This document shows positions 24,262 through 33,103 of a stretch of DNA of 64,000 nt, piece after piece. The stretch lies in the NCBI RefSeq assembly GCF_000282515.1, contig NZ_AKJD01000167.1, forward strand, positions 35,041 to 99,040. Direction: 5' to 3'. A program made the position numbers and the translations under genes. Numbering within the stretch: position 1 is the stretch's first letter; every line of letters starts with the position of its first letter. This DNA is from Pseudomonas sp. GM80. Lineage in GTDB: Bacteria; Pseudomonadota; Gammaproteobacteria; Pseudomonadales; Pseudomonadaceae. The notes under the pieces are model-generated. The model was not told where the DNA came from. It did not search any database and saw only the letters and a program-made list of their open reading frames with translations.

Positions 24262-25599
24262 ATGTCATTTTCCGTCGCGAGCTTCTTCCACCCTTATTCA
24301 AAATTCCTCCATGGCGCCGCCTACAATCTGCACCAGAACCTGGAAGGCTTGGGCGTCGTGTCATCGAGCTTCACCGAGCGTGATGAAGCGGGAAAGGTCA
24401 TCGCAAGCTACTGGTCGCCCGATCAAGCCATGGTGATCACGCTGGGCTTTCTGGTGATGCTGGCACTGCTGCTGATTCCCTTACTGTCGGCAGCGGCCTA
24501 TACGGTGGGCAAAAAACGTGGCCTGTTCTGCTTCTTCGCACTCCTGATCCTGCCGGGTGTATTGAACTGCCTGGGCCTATTTCCAATCATCAATTACCTG
24601 CCCACTCGTTACGCAATCAATGGTGTGGGTAAGCTGGGCAGCGAGGTCGGGCTAATTCCCCTTTTGATGCTGTGCGCTATCACTGGATGGGGCGTCATGG
24701 TTCTCCTGTACGACAACCTCAACCTCACTGAACGCTTCCGCCAGATTTACGATCACTTCTGGTTTCCTCTGGCTTTGGTTGCAGCGGTATTTTTCGTGGC
24801 GGACAACGGCGCCAACGAAGACACCGCATTGCTGAACGGGGCAACGGTGAACGTCCAGGACGCCAGCGGTTACTTGTTGAGCCAAATCAGGCGCTACGAC
24901 GATTACTGTAAGGCCAATGGCCTGGATGACCTGAGGTCGTGCCAGTGGAGCCGCGATTCGCAGTGGACCTTCACACACATCAAGGAAGGCGAAGCCGGCT
25001 ACTTCATTGAATTCGCGCCAGATGACTCCAGAGGTTTTTACGCCGCGAATCGCCGGACCGTGAGCGATGATGATGTGAACGCCATTCGCAAAGAGATCGC
25101 CGAATACAATCAACGATTGTGTCCTGTGAAGTACTTTTCCAGTGATATCTCACGGTCATCGCCGCTGTCGAGCACGTGTGAGTACGTGCCTTACCACTAT
25201 TGCTCGGCCAGACCTGATGGTCCGCCGGGTATTGTGGACGAGGGTATCGGCAGCCACACAGTCGCCTTGGCCAGCGAGTGCATCATCCCCCGGCTCGCAG
25301 CTGCCAAACCCTACTTGAAGCAGTTGTCGGCGTTGGTAAGCCAACATGAAAAAGCCAAGAATCATCGTTGGCTGTATTTCCTCGCTGTTGCTTTAGCGAT
25401 CGGCGCAAAAGTGGCTCTATCCACCACCAAGCTATGCCTGATTGATGCGCGCCCTGTAGCTGACAGACGTATCATTCTACGGGCTGTACGCTACCGACTC
25501 GGCCAGTGCGTCCGTTTTATGAAGCGTCTGCTGATTGATTGCGGCCAATGGGCTGGGTTGGTTGCAATTCGCGTATTCAAGCGTTTCAAACGTGGCTAG
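24262..25599 (+). CDS. Hypothetical multi-pass membrane protein, 445 aa
   Basis: The ATG follows AAGGA at 9 bases. Four or so helices lie between residues ~50 and 185 (MVITLGFLVMLALLLIPLLS, GLFCFFALLILPGVLNCLG, VGLIPLLMLCAITGWGVMVL, FWFPLALVAAVFFVAD). A ~170-residue soluble, cysteine-containing domain follows, then another helix near 375 and a basic tail (FKRFKRG). Family not recognised. The size and layout could fit a sensor or transport-associated protein. It is followed by a hairpin terminator. Confidence 0.6.
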   Translation: MSFSVASFFHPYSKFLHGAAYNLHQNLEGLGVVSSSFTERDEAGKVIASYWSPDQAMVITLGFLVMLALLLIPLLSAAAYTVGKKRGLFCFFALLILPGVLNCLGLFPIINYLPTRYAINGVGKLGSEVGLIPLLMLCAITGWGVMVLLYDNLNLTERFRQIYDHFWFPLALVAAVFFVADNGANEDTALLNGATVNVQDASGYLLSQIRRYDDYCKANGLDDLRSCQWSRDSQWTFTHIKEGEAGYFIEFAPDDSRGFYAANRRTVSDDDVNAIRKEIAEYNQRLCPVKYFSSDISRSSPLSSTCEYVPYHYCSARPDGPPGIVDEGIGSHTVALASECIIPRLAAAKPYLKQLSALVSQHEKAKNHRWLYFLAVALAIGAKVALSTTKLCLIDARPVADRRIILRAVRYRLGQCVRFMKRLLIDCGQWAGLVAIRVFKRFKRG

Positions 25600-25604
25600 C
25601 CCGA

Positions 25605-25631
25605 GCCTACTGACATTTTTTGCCAGTAGGC
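25605..25631 (+). terminator. Hairpin terminator
   Basis: A perfect 8-bp stem GCCTACTG / CAGTAGGC encloses an ACATTTTTTGC loop, 5 bases after the stop of the 445-residue gene. It lies between convergent genes and may end transcription from the + strand; the T-run is in the loop rather than after the stem. Confidence 0.45.
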
Positions 25632-25668
25632 GTAAGACCGCCTCGCCCTAAATCCGTCACGGCTCCAG

Positions 25669-26211
25669 TTATCGTGTTATCTGCGCTAACGCATGAATGA
25701 CATCCGCAGCGATCTTTTCAGCAGCGCCCGCCCCGTCAATCCGCAAGAGCGCAGCCCGTTGCTGCGCAATCCACGCCTCATGCCACGCTCGGTTGCGCCC
25801 TGAAAAGTCTGGATCGTCGTACTGCGAAGCCCATTCGCGGAATGCCACATGGATCTCATGCATGTCACCGCCGGGCGCTATCCGATCACCGAAGCGCGCC
25901 TTTTCACGGGCAGCCAGGCGTTCAAGGCGTACGGGCGTGGGTGTCACTACGAACACAATCAGATCGACAGCAGTGATCAGCGCTTCTCCCCAGCCCATAC
26001 AAGAACCGGTCAGCAGCCAATCGTTGTCACCAAGCTGTTCCTGGATCATCGACACGCGCTCACCGACAGGCCGTTTGGTGGTGAACGGAGGATTGGTGGG
26101 CATCCAGAAGAAATCGTCGACGTCGACGTGTCGTACGTCGAGCAGACGGGCGAGGTTTTGACCCAATGTGGTCACCCCCGCACACGAAGCACCTGTGATA
26201 AAAATTCGCAC
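25669..26211 (-). CDS. P-loop kinase-like protein with altered Walker A
   Basis: A 180-residue protein of the adenylate-kinase-like nucleoside/small-molecule kinase group. GTG at 26211 lies 5 bases after GGAGG, giving the clean start RIFITGASCAGVTTLG; an ATG four codons upstream is possible. The Walker A loop is G7-ASCAG-V13-T-T, so the usual lysine is Val. Related proteins carry GASGSGTTTLG, also without the lysine. HVDVDDFFW (Walker-B-like) and RLAAREKARFG (lid-type Arg) follow. It may phosphorylate a small molecule; substrate unknown. Confidence 0.72.
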   Translation of the reverse strand: MRIFITGASCAGVTTLGQNLARLLDVRHVDVDDFFWMPTNPPFTTKRPVGERVSMIQEQLGDNDWLLTGSCMGWGEALITAVDLIVFVVTPTPVRLERLAAREKARFGDRIAPGGDMHEIHVAFREWASQYDDPDFSGRNRAWHEAWIAQQRAALLRIDGAGAAEKIAADVIHALAQITR

Positions 26212-26294
26212 CGTTTCCTCCATGAATACACATCCGTTTCGAGGTCGGCAGGATATCCGATATTCCCCCTGACAAATCGATCCGCCGATGATGA

Positions 26295-27182
26295 TCAGGC
26301 GATTCGCGCTCGACGACGGGCCAACACGCCTTGCAAATATCCTGAACCCAATACGATCGCCACCAGCACCAACAGGATCAATCCCCAATTCGCAGGGCTC
26401 GGATGTTGGCCAAGGATAACCATCGAACTGAAGATGCCAAACACCGGTATCAGCAGCGACAGCGGTGCCACGCGGGAGATCGGGTATTCGCGCAACAGCA
26501 GGTTCCAGCCCCAATAACTGAAGTGCGTGGCGGCATACACCTGGAACGCGAGTGAAAACAGGGTCATCGCATTGAGTTGCGCAGGCAGCGCAATGAAGGG
26601 CGCCGAGCCGTGCAGTGACCACGTCAGCAACATCAGCGGGATGGGCGGAAATAGACTGGCCCACACCACGAACGCGAAGATCTCGCGCACTTTCGACACT
26701 TTGATGATGACGTTGCCCACGCTCCAGGCCATTGCGCTGCCAATCACCAACGCCAGCCCTGCCCTCGACGCATCACCCGGGCTGCACAATACGATGCCCA
26801 GCAACCCGGCGGCAGCCAACAGCGCGCCGAGCAGTTGCGGCCGCCCGAGGCGCTCGCCGAAAAAAATCACGCCCCAGCCCAAGGTGAAAAATGCGCTGCA
26901 CTGGATCAACAGCGATGCGGTGCCAGGCGGCACTCCCCACGCGATGCCCTGATTGATCAACGCCCACATTGCAACGCCGAAGATCATCCCGTAAGCAGCC
27001 AGCCATCGAAACGCAACCCGTGGGCGCTCCACGAAAAACACCCAGGGCAACGCAGCCAGCGCGAAACGCAACGCGGTCAGCAACAACGGATCGATGTCGG
27101 CCAGGCCCAGCTTGGTCACGGGGAAATTCAGTCCCCACACCGCAGTGACCAGGATCGCGAGTAGGAGGTGTTTCTTTTGCAT
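26295..27182 (-). CDS. EamA/DMT-family transporter (RhaT/YdcZ-like exporter)
   Basis: A 295-residue membrane protein with ten predicted helices in two EamA repeats. The first begins LLLAILVTAVWGLNFPVTKL, the second around GSAMAWSVGNVIIKVSK. A basic tail follows. The ATG at 27182 is preceded by AGGAG. DMT exporters move amino acids, metabolites or drugs. It is divergent from an AraC regulator whose start is about 110 bases away, so that regulator probably controls it. Confidence 0.88.
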   Translation of the reverse strand: MQKKHLLLAILVTAVWGLNFPVTKLGLADIDPLLLTALRFALAALPWVFFVERPRVAFRWLAAYGMIFGVAMWALINQGIAWGVPPGTASLLIQCSAFFTLGWGVIFFGERLGRPQLLGALLAAAGLLGIVLCSPGDASRAGLALVIGSAMAWSVGNVIIKVSKVREIFAFVVWASLFPPIPLMLLTWSLHGSAPFIALPAQLNAMTLFSLAFQVYAATHFSYWGWNLLLREYPISRVAPLSLLIPVFGIFSSMVILGQHPSPANWGLILLVLVAIVLGSGYLQGVLARRRARIA

Positions 27183-27289
27183 GATCAATCGTTCCCGACG
27201 CCGAGCGAAAGTGCTCGTATCGGGCAAATATGCAAGTAATCGAGATGGCCCGCTTTCAGTCACAGGCCATCTTTCATTAGAATCGGGCC

Positions 27290-28072
27290 ATGCGAACAAT
27301 CACCGGCCATCCTTACCAGAACACACCACGCGATGCGGTCGTGACCGCCGCTGAATATGCGGACGGCACGTTGTTCCCGCTGCACGATCATAAGCGGGGG
27401 CAGTTCGCCTATGCTGCCAGCGGTGTCATCACGGTATTCACCGATGACGGCAACTGGGTCGTTCCACCTCAGCGCGGTATTTGGGTGCCCGCACAACTCT
27501 CTCATTCCATGCAGATGCGTGGTCCGGTCACCCTGCACAACACCTATATCCGTAAGCAAGCGGCGAAAAAACTTGGGCTGTCGGAGCAATGTCAGGTACT
27601 GGAAGTTTCACCGTTGCTGCAGCATCTGCTGATGAAAGCCATCGACGTGCCCGCGCGGTATTCCACTCAAGGGCGCGACGGTCATTTGATGAGTTTGCTG
27701 CTGCACGAAATCGCCGCGATGCCCGCACTGTCGCTCAATGCGCCGCTGCCGGCAGAGCCGCGCCTGGCGTTGGTGTGTTGCGAGTTTTTGAATCAGCCTT
27801 CGCTGGAAGTGGGCATCGATGAGATGGCCGAACGTGCGGGGATGAGCCGACGCACCTTTACCCGGCATTTCCGACTGCACACCGGGATCAGTTTTATCGA
27901 ATGGCGACAACAGGCTTGTCTGCTCGCAGCGGTGGTGATGCTGGGCAAAGGTCAGTCGGTCACTCAGGTTGCGATGGCGTTGGGGTATAGCAGTTCGAGC
28001 GCGTTTGCCACGGTGTTCAAGCAATTACTGGGGGAAGTGCCGAGTCGTTATGTCGTCGAGCAGCATTTTTAA
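27290..28072 (+). CDS. AraC-family regulator (NimR-like)
   Basis: A 260-residue regulator. An N-terminal cupin domain (FPLHDHKRGQFAYAASGVIT) is followed by a C-terminal double HTH: IDEMAERAGMSRRTFTRHF and VTQVAMALGYSSSSAFATVF. The arrangement, divergent from a DMT exporter, recalls NimR/NimT of E. coli, where an AraC protein controls a drug exporter. The stop abuts the left arm of a long inverted repeat. Confidence 0.88.
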   Translation: MRTITGHPYQNTPRDAVVTAAEYADGTLFPLHDHKRGQFAYAASGVITVFTDDGNWVVPPQRGIWVPAQLSHSMQMRGPVTLHNTYIRKQAAKKLGLSEQCQVLEVSPLLQHLLMKAIDVPARYSTQGRDGHLMSLLLHEIAAMPALSLNAPLPAEPRLALVCCEFLNQPSLEVGIDEMAERAGMSRRTFTRHFRLHTGISFIEWRQQACLLAAVVMLGKGQSVTQVAMALGYSSSSAFATVFKQLLGEVPSRYVVEQHF

Positions 28073-28146
28073 AGATCAAAAGATCGCAGCCTTCGGCAGC
28101 TCCTACATAATGTAGGAGCTGCCGAAGGCTGCGATCTTTTGATCTT
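28072..28146. terminator. Long inverted repeat / bidirectional terminator (Pseudomonas repeat)
   Basis: A near-perfect 37-bp inverted repeat (AAGATCAAAAGATCGCAGCC ... and its complement) lies exactly between the stops of two convergent genes. The core GATCGCAGCCTTCGGCAGCT is a very common Pseudomonas intergenic repeat, and a related copy lies at 61671-61738. The flanking A- and T-tracts allow termination from both sides. Confidence 0.85.
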
Positions 28147-28577
28147 CAAACGCGCAAATGCCCGCTGTCCGCCGCTCTCCTGCGCAGCAGATTGATCACC
28201 AACAGAACGCAGGCCACGATCCCCTGCGAACCGCACAAAAACCCGAACAGCCCCGTGCGAAAAATCACCCAGGCTGCGATGCCCAATAGCAGCGTCAACA
28301 CCAATCCGAATACCACCCATGGCAGATGAGGCACCGCAGGAATGTCCTCCAGCCCGTCAGCAAAAATGCTCCAGCACGCCCATTGTGAATACAGCGACGC
28401 AACCAGCAGCAGTAAGCCCCACTCCGCACCCGCCAGCGTTTGCGAAGTCAGCAGTCCCGTCAGCAAGCCGAGTCCGTACCAGAGGATAAAGCCGATCGTC
28501 GCGCTGGCGGGCACGGTGTAGGCTGGCAACGCGAGGCTGATCTGGATCAGTTTGAGAACTTGCAGTCGAGTGATCAC
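28146..28577 (-). CDS. Hypothetical membrane protein, 143 aa
   Basis: GTG at 28577 lies 9 bases after AGGAG; an upstream GTG is too close to that site. Four hydrophobic helices are visible (for example IGFILWYGLGLLTGLLT, WGLLLLVASLYSQWACW, LPWVVFGLVLTLLLGIAAWVI, CVLLVINLL). Family not recognised. The stop is inside the edge of the inverted repeat. Confidence 0.65.
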   Translation of the reverse strand: MITRLQVLKLIQISLALPAYTVPASATIGFILWYGLGLLTGLLTSQTLAGAEWGLLLLVASLYSQWACWSIFADGLEDIPAVPHLPWVVFGLVLTLLLGIAAWVIFRTGLFGFLCGSQGIVACVLLVINLLRRRAADSGHLRV

Positions 28578-28666
28578 GTCGCGCACTCCTGGCGAGTCGC
28601 AATGGCCGAATCCGCTGGCCGACTGAGTGACTATAGATCAGCCGTAGAACCCTGTGAGACCTGCGC

Positions 28667-29374
28667 TCAGACGTTTTTACACGTCAGCCAGGCACCCCAG
28701 AAAAGACTGCTGAAAAACCGCGTCGCCTGACCAAACCCGGCGTCATGCAGCAACTGCTGAACCGCCGCCTCGGAGTGCGGAGGATCGGCGCCCTGCAGAA
28801 TCTTCCCCAGCTTGGCCTGCACCTCTTGCGCACTCGCACCCTGCTGCCGCCAGCGCTGGCCCCAGGCCTGAAGCAACAACGGTTGGCTGGCGTAGGCGTA
28901 ATGATTGCCCGCCACAATCAATGGCGCGCCCGGCTTGAGCCGAGCCTGAACCGCGCGCAGGATTTGCTGCTTGGCCGCATCGCCCGGCAGATGATGGAGC
29001 ACGCCGATCAATGTCGCTGCATCAAAGGACGCGTCCGCCGACAAATCTTCGACCTGCCCCAGATGCACCTGCGTTCTGTGCAACAGATCGTTTGCCTGTA
29101 GCTGCTGCGTCGCGGCCTCCAGCATCGGCGCAGAAGGATCGACAGCGGTGAACGTCCAACCCGGCTCCAGCGCGCCCATCGCAATGATCTCCTGCGCCGT
29201 ACCACCCGCGCCAACCACCAGCACCTTGGCCGATCGAGACTGGCCGAGACTGGCGGCCAACATGCACGCGGCCAGATCGTGACAGGCGTCATAACCGGCC
29301 AGGGCGATACGACTTTGCTGGGCGTATTCGCTGGCGCGGGCGGTGTCGAATTTTTTTGCAGAGGTCAATTGCAT
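28667..29374 (-). CDS. SAM-dependent methyltransferase, class I
   Basis: A 235-residue enzyme. Motif I is AKVLVVGAGGTAQEIIAMG, the acidic residue at the end of strand 2 is in FTAVDPSAPML, and motif III/IV is FDAATLIGVLHHLPG. The ATG follows AAGGAG. The substrate is not predictable; similar proteins in Pseudomonas are annotated only as class I methyltransferases. Confidence 0.87.
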   Translation of the reverse strand: MQLTSAKKFDTARASEYAQQSRIALAGYDACHDLAACMLAASLGQSRSAKVLVVGAGGTAQEIIAMGALEPGWTFTAVDPSAPMLEAATQQLQANDLLHRTQVHLGQVEDLSADASFDAATLIGVLHHLPGDAAKQQILRAVQARLKPGAPLIVAGNHYAYASQPLLLQAWGQRWRQQGASAQEVQAKLGKILQGADPPHSEAAVQQLLHDAGFGQATRFFSSLFWGAWLTCKNV

Positions 29375-29520
29375 GGCGTTGCTCCTTGTTGTGCGAGCAA
29401 CTTACGCCATGGGCAGAGACAAGAAAAATTCATTAATTTTATGCGCTGCATTCCCCTGAGGAATGCCCTGCCCGGCTAAACTCCGCAGCTTGCTCGTCCT
29501 GCCTCAAGAGGTATCGCTCA

Positions 29521-30042
29521 GTGTTGAACCGCTATATCGCCTCTCGCGAGAGGATGGCCTCGGATTTAGGCCATGCACGCTTACTGGTCGGCCAGACACT
29601 ACGCGCGCTGCTGCACGACCAGTACTATTTCAACGGTGAACCGTACTCGCAAGATGTTGGTTCACTGCTATGGCGCTTTGGCGAAGATCAAACCCTTGCG
29701 ATGTACCTGCTCAGCGATGGTGAAAGTGTCGGCGCCGATCAAGCGGAGCTGCAAACGCCGGCCTCTTTTCGCATTGAGGAGGATGGCGAGTGTTCGTGGC
29801 GGCGGGAAGATTTGCTGGCCGAATTACCCCGCCTCGCGGTGGCAGGCAAGCTCATCACACAGGTTCAAGGCGTTATCGACCAGTGGCCGGATCAGCACAG
29901 CCGGCTGGTCGCTTTCAAAATCACGTTCGAGACTGGCGACTACTTGATCTATCTGAACCGTGGGGATGACGCCGTTGTGTTGATCAACGAAATGCCGCCG
30001 GAGGTGGTGGGTGTCGACACGCGGGTATTGAACGCGTTTTAA
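29521..30042 (+). CDS. Hypothetical protein, 173 aa
   Basis: A GTG start preceded by AAGAGGT. Soluble and acidic, with no signal or membrane segment and no motif I recognise. A hairpin terminator follows its stop. Codon use is like the surroundings, supporting a real gene. Confidence 0.6.
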   Translation: MLNRYIASRERMASDLGHARLLVGQTLRALLHDQYYFNGEPYSQDVGSLLWRFGEDQTLAMYLLSDGESVGADQAELQTPASFRIEEDGECSWRREDLLAELPRLAVAGKLITQVQGVIDQWPDQHSRLVAFKITFETGDYLIYLNRGDDAVVLINEMPPEVVGVDTRVLNAF

Positions 30043-30061
30043 ATAACGTCGTAATGACAAA

Positions 30062-30093
30062 CCAGTGGCGAATGAAATGCCGCTCGCCACTGG
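30062..30093. terminator. Bidirectional hairpin terminator
   Basis: A perfect 10-bp stem CCAGTGGCGA / TCGCCACTGG with a 12-base loop between two convergent genes. No long T-run follows on either side, so termination strength is uncertain. Confidence 0.55.
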
Positions 30094-30106
30094 CCAGCGT
30101 CGTACA

Positions 30107-30544
30107 TTACTCAACCAGCAATGCCTGAAGCCCCTTGTGTCCCTCGACGATCAGGCTGCGGATCAACGCCTGATAATGCTCGGCTGTATTCGGCTGTTGC
30201 AGGTCGAAACTTGCTGACCAGGTAACGAGCGTCTGGCTGCAGTCCGTCAACGCCACCAACCGAACCGTCGCCACGTAATTATCCAGCGGCAAAGGTGCTT
30301 CTTCGAAACGATAAGACAGCGTCAACCCACGATCATCAACCGACAACAACCGCTCCCTGACCCCTGCGCCATCGGCGAGGAAGAGTCTGCGAATACAACC
30401 GGTCAGGCCATCCGGCATGCCACCTTCGATCTCGCTACTCACGATCGAAGGATGCCATTTATCGATCTCGCCAAATTTCTTCAACACGCTCCAGACCTGT
30501 TCTGCGTCGCCCTCCAGAACAGCGGAATACTCAACCATCGTCAT
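30107..30544 (-). CDS. SRPBCC (START-like/polyketide cyclase) family protein
   Basis: A 145-residue protein. It opens VEYSAVLEGDAEQVWSVLKK, the typical first strand-helix of SRPBCC proteins, and contains G-rich loop and LSYRFEEAPLPLDNYVAT. Such proteins bind hydrophobic ligands in a deep pocket; some are cyclases. AAAGGG precedes ATG 30544; the longer frame to 30592 is not needed. It is followed upstream by NTF2-like, SDR and ene-reductase genes on the same strand. Confidence 0.8.
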   Translation of the reverse strand: MTMVEYSAVLEGDAEQVWSVLKKFGEIDKWHPSIVSSEIEGGMPDGLTGCIRRLFLADGAGVRERLLSVDDRGLTLSYRFEEAPLPLDNYVATVRLVALTDCSQTLVTWSASFDLQQPNTAEHYQALIRSLIVEGHKGLQALLVE

Positions 30545-30610
30545 CGTATAAACCCTTTCAATAAATCGTTCGCCGATCCCGGCATCAGGCACGCCGGGAT
30601 CGGTGGATGC

Positions 30611-30997
30611 TTAGGCTTCGAACTGGTGATACACCTTGGCAATCACCTTCCAGACGCCGTCCATTTTGATCAGCGTCAGGTAGTCGTTGTAGTCGGCGCC
30701 AATCGCATCGTTTTCCATGTCGACGCGCACCACGGCAGTGGTCGGCGTGATTGCCAGGACGTCCAGGCGCGTGGTGATTTGAGGGGCGCCGCCGTTCTTC
30801 TCGACAAAGTCGAACAGGTTGGTGATCGGCCCACCCAGCAGTTCGCCATTGGTGAAGCCGTACATCACTGCCTCTTTATGGAAGGCTTGTGCAACGCCGG
30901 CAGCGCTGCCGATCCGCAGTCCTTCGACGTACTGATTGGCGGTGGCGATGACAGCGTTGTACTCAGCGGTCGGTACTGCCTTGATGTTTTTTGACAT
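30611..30997 (-). CDS. NTF2-like / putative lumazine-binding protein
   Basis: A 128-residue protein with the fold pattern of the Lumazine_bd_2/SnoaL-like group: AVIATANQYVEGLRIG helix, HKEAVMYGFTNGELLGG and DYLTLIKMDGVWKVIAKVYHQ at the end. The family is usually annotated without known activity. GAAGAAAC-type purine-rich sequence (GAGGAAACA) precedes the ATG. Likely transcribed with the SDR gene 80 bases upstream. Confidence 0.8.
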   Translation of the reverse strand: MSKNIKAVPTAEYNAVIATANQYVEGLRIGSAAGVAQAFHKEAVMYGFTNGELLGGPITNLFDFVEKNGGAPQITTRLDVLAITPTTAVVRVDMENDAIGADYNDYLTLIKMDGVWKVIAKVYHQFEA

Positions 30998-31077
30998 GGT
31001 TGTTTCCTCTTGATGAAGTCGAGCGATCAGAGTCGCTTGTGGGTACAGCAGATGGGGTAAAACCGCCGCTATAAGCG

Positions 31078-31821
31078 TCACCAATCCTGACGCGTCGGCG
31101 AGATGATCAAGTCGTTGACGGTGACGTTTTCCGGCTGATTGAGTGCGTAGATCACCGCCCGAGCGATATCGTCCGGTGCGATGGCGATCCGGTTAAGCGC
31201 CTGGGCCGCCTTGCGTCCCTCGGGATCACTGACCTTGTCCGCCCAGCCGGTATTGATCACGCCGGGGCTGACCGTGTTGACGCGGATGCCATGCTGCACA
31301 CCGAGTTCCTTGCGCATGGACTCGGTCATGGCCTGGACGAAGAATTTGGTAGCGCTGTAAACGCCTGCGGCCGGGCCGACCTGATGACCCGCCACCGAGT
31401 CCATGTTGAGGATCTGCCCGGACTTCTGCTCGAGCATCACAGGCAGCACCGCCGCGATGGCGTTGAGATAGCCTTTGATGTTCACGTCGATCATCTTTTC
31501 CCAATCCTGTACGGCCAGATCGACCCAGTTGGAAAACAGCATCAGCCCGGCGTTGTTCACCAGAATGTCGACGGTGCCGTAGGTTTCCCGGGCGAATCTG
31601 GCCAGTGCCTGAGTCTGCTCCGCTTGAGTGACGTCAGTGGTGAACGCGACCACTTCATGGCCGGCTTCGCGCAATTGGCCGACGAAGGCTTCCAGGCCCT
31701 CTTTATCCAGTGCCGCAGCCACCACACGGACACCCTCTGCGGCCAGCGCGCGGGTGGTTGCCGCGCCGATACCAGACGATGCGCCCGTGACGATGGCGAC
31801 CTTGTTTTGCAGATAATTCAT
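31078..31821 (-). CDS. SDR-family oxidoreductase
   Basis: A 247-residue classical short-chain dehydrogenase. The cofactor motif is VTGASSGIGAATTRALA, the NNAG motif is ILVNNAGLMLF, and the active site is SVAGHQ...YSATK. The residue after strand 2 (AALDKEG) does not clearly decide between NAD and NADP. ATG 31821 follows AAGAGGTG. It sits in a run with an ene-reductase upstream and NTF2-like gene downstream, suggesting joint reduction of an unsaturated carbonyl compound. Confidence 0.92.
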   Translation of the reverse strand: MNYLQNKVAIVTGASSGIGAATTRALAAEGVRVVAAALDKEGLEAFVGQLREAGHEVVAFTTDVTQAEQTQALARFARETYGTVDILVNNAGLMLFSNWVDLAVQDWEKMIDVNIKGYLNAIAAVLPVMLEQKSGQILNMDSVAGHQVGPAAGVYSATKFFVQAMTESMRKELGVQHGIRVNTVSPGVINTGWADKVSDPEGRKAAQALNRIAIAPDDIARAVIYALNQPENVTVNDLIISPTRQDW

Positions 31822-31886
31822 GCTCACACCTCTTGGCGATAATGCGTTGGCGACCCTGCGTCGTAGCGGGCGCAGGTCGTGGTTTT

Positions 31887-32990
31887 TCAGGCGTTGGCGG
31901 TTGGCCAGTCGGTGTAACCCTTGGCGCCACCGCCGTAGTAACTCTCGCGTGGCGCGATGGTCAGTTCGAGCCCACGACGTAGACGCGTCACGAGGTCGGG
32001 GTTGGAAATGAACAGACGACCAAACGCCACCGCATCAATCCGGCCCTGCGCCCGACGCTCCAGTGCCATCGCCAGGTCGTAGTTGTTATTGCCGATGAAT
32101 GCCCCTGTGAACTGCGCACTCAATGCATCCAGATCCACACCTTCAGGCACGGTGCGCGAGGTGGCCGTGGCGCCTTCGACGAAATGCAGATAGGCCAGAT
32201 CGAGGGGGTTGAGTTGCTGGATCAGATAGCCGTAAGTCGCCATGACATTGCTGTCGGGCGGCGTGTTCCCGGCATCCGGCGTGACCGGCGAAAGACGAAT
32301 CCCGACGCGCTCGCTGCCCCAGATCGAGACCACGGCTTCGGTGACTTCCAAGGTCAGTCGAGCGCGGTTTTCAATGGAGCCGCCGTATCGGTCCGTGCGC
32401 TGGTTGGTGGAATCGCGCAGGAACTGGTCGAGCAGATAGCTGTTGGCGGAGTGCACTTCCACGCCATCGAAACCGGCGCGCTTGGCATTTTCGGCGGCCA
32501 GCCTGTACTGCTCGATGATCCCTGGAATTTCCCAGGTCTCCAGTGCGCGCGGCATCGACACCTCGACAAAGCCTTTTTCGGTGTACGTGCTGCCTTCCGC
32601 CTTGATCGCCGAAGGTGCCACCGGCGCAGCGCCGCCGGGCTGTAACTCGACGCTGGAAAAACGCCCCACGTGCCACAACTGGCTGACGATTTTGCCGCCC
32701 GCTGCGTGTACGGCGTCGGTGACTTTTTTCCAGCCGGCGACCTGCTCTTCCGACCAGATCCCCGGCGTCATCGCATAGCCTCGGCCCTGCGCGGAAATAT
32801 TCGTCGCCTCGGCAATGATCAGGCCGGCACTGGCGCGTTGGGCGTAGTACGTCGCGTGCATTTCATTCGGTACGCCGTCTTCGGCCATTCGGCTACGGGT
32901 CACCGGAGCCATGACAATCCGGTTGGCCAGTTGCAGTGCGCCCATGGTTACGGGTGAAAAAAGGTCGGTGTCTGAAGCGTAATCCGTCAT
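31887..32990 (-). CDS. Old yellow enzyme-family ene-reductase (XenB/NemA-like)
   Basis: A 367-residue FMN-dependent enzyme. Family marks are NRIVMAPVTRSRM near the start, QLWHVGRFS, the substrate-binding VHSANSYLLDQFLRD (HxxN variant) and YGGSIENRARL. XenB/NemA reduce electrophilic alkenes, nitrate esters and nitroaromatics with NADPH. GAGGA precedes the ATG. A TetR-type palindrome lies 17 bases upstream, and the first of the four genes in this run is probably this one. Confidence 0.9.
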   Translation of the reverse strand: MTDYASDTDLFSPVTMGALQLANRIVMAPVTRSRMAEDGVPNEMHATYYAQRASAGLIIAEATNISAQGRGYAMTPGIWSEEQVAGWKKVTDAVHAAGGKIVSQLWHVGRFSSVELQPGGAAPVAPSAIKAEGSTYTEKGFVEVSMPRALETWEIPGIIEQYRLAAENAKRAGFDGVEVHSANSYLLDQFLRDSTNQRTDRYGGSIENRARLTLEVTEAVVSIWGSERVGIRLSPVTPDAGNTPPDSNVMATYGYLIQQLNPLDLAYLHFVEGATATSRTVPEGVDLDALSAQFTGAFIGNNNYDLAMALERRAQGRIDAVAFGRLFISNPDLVTRLRRGLELTIAPRESYYGGGAKGYTDWPTANA

Positions 32991-33006
32991 AAATCCTCAC
33001 AATCAA

Positions 33007-33021
33007 TAGACCGGTCGTCTA
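33007..33021. promoter_or_regulatory. TetR-type operator candidate (NemR-like box)
   Basis: An inverted repeat TAGAC-CGGTC-GTCTA lies 17 bases upstream of the ene-reductase start, where a repressor would block transcription. It resembles the TAGACC...GGTCTA boxes of NemR-type regulators that sense electrophiles. No TetR gene is present nearby in the window. Confidence 0.6.
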
Positions 33022-33103
33022 GTAAACAAACCCAAAAAAAACGTCCCTGTGTCAGCAGACGTGCACGTGTGATCGGTGCAACCGCAAAGCTGCGTTGTCC
33101 CGG

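Noticed and set aside
28072..28146. Considered as a CRISPR-like or att site palindrome
   Set aside because: A single inverted repeat between convergent stops, of a known common Pseudomonas type; termination explains it.
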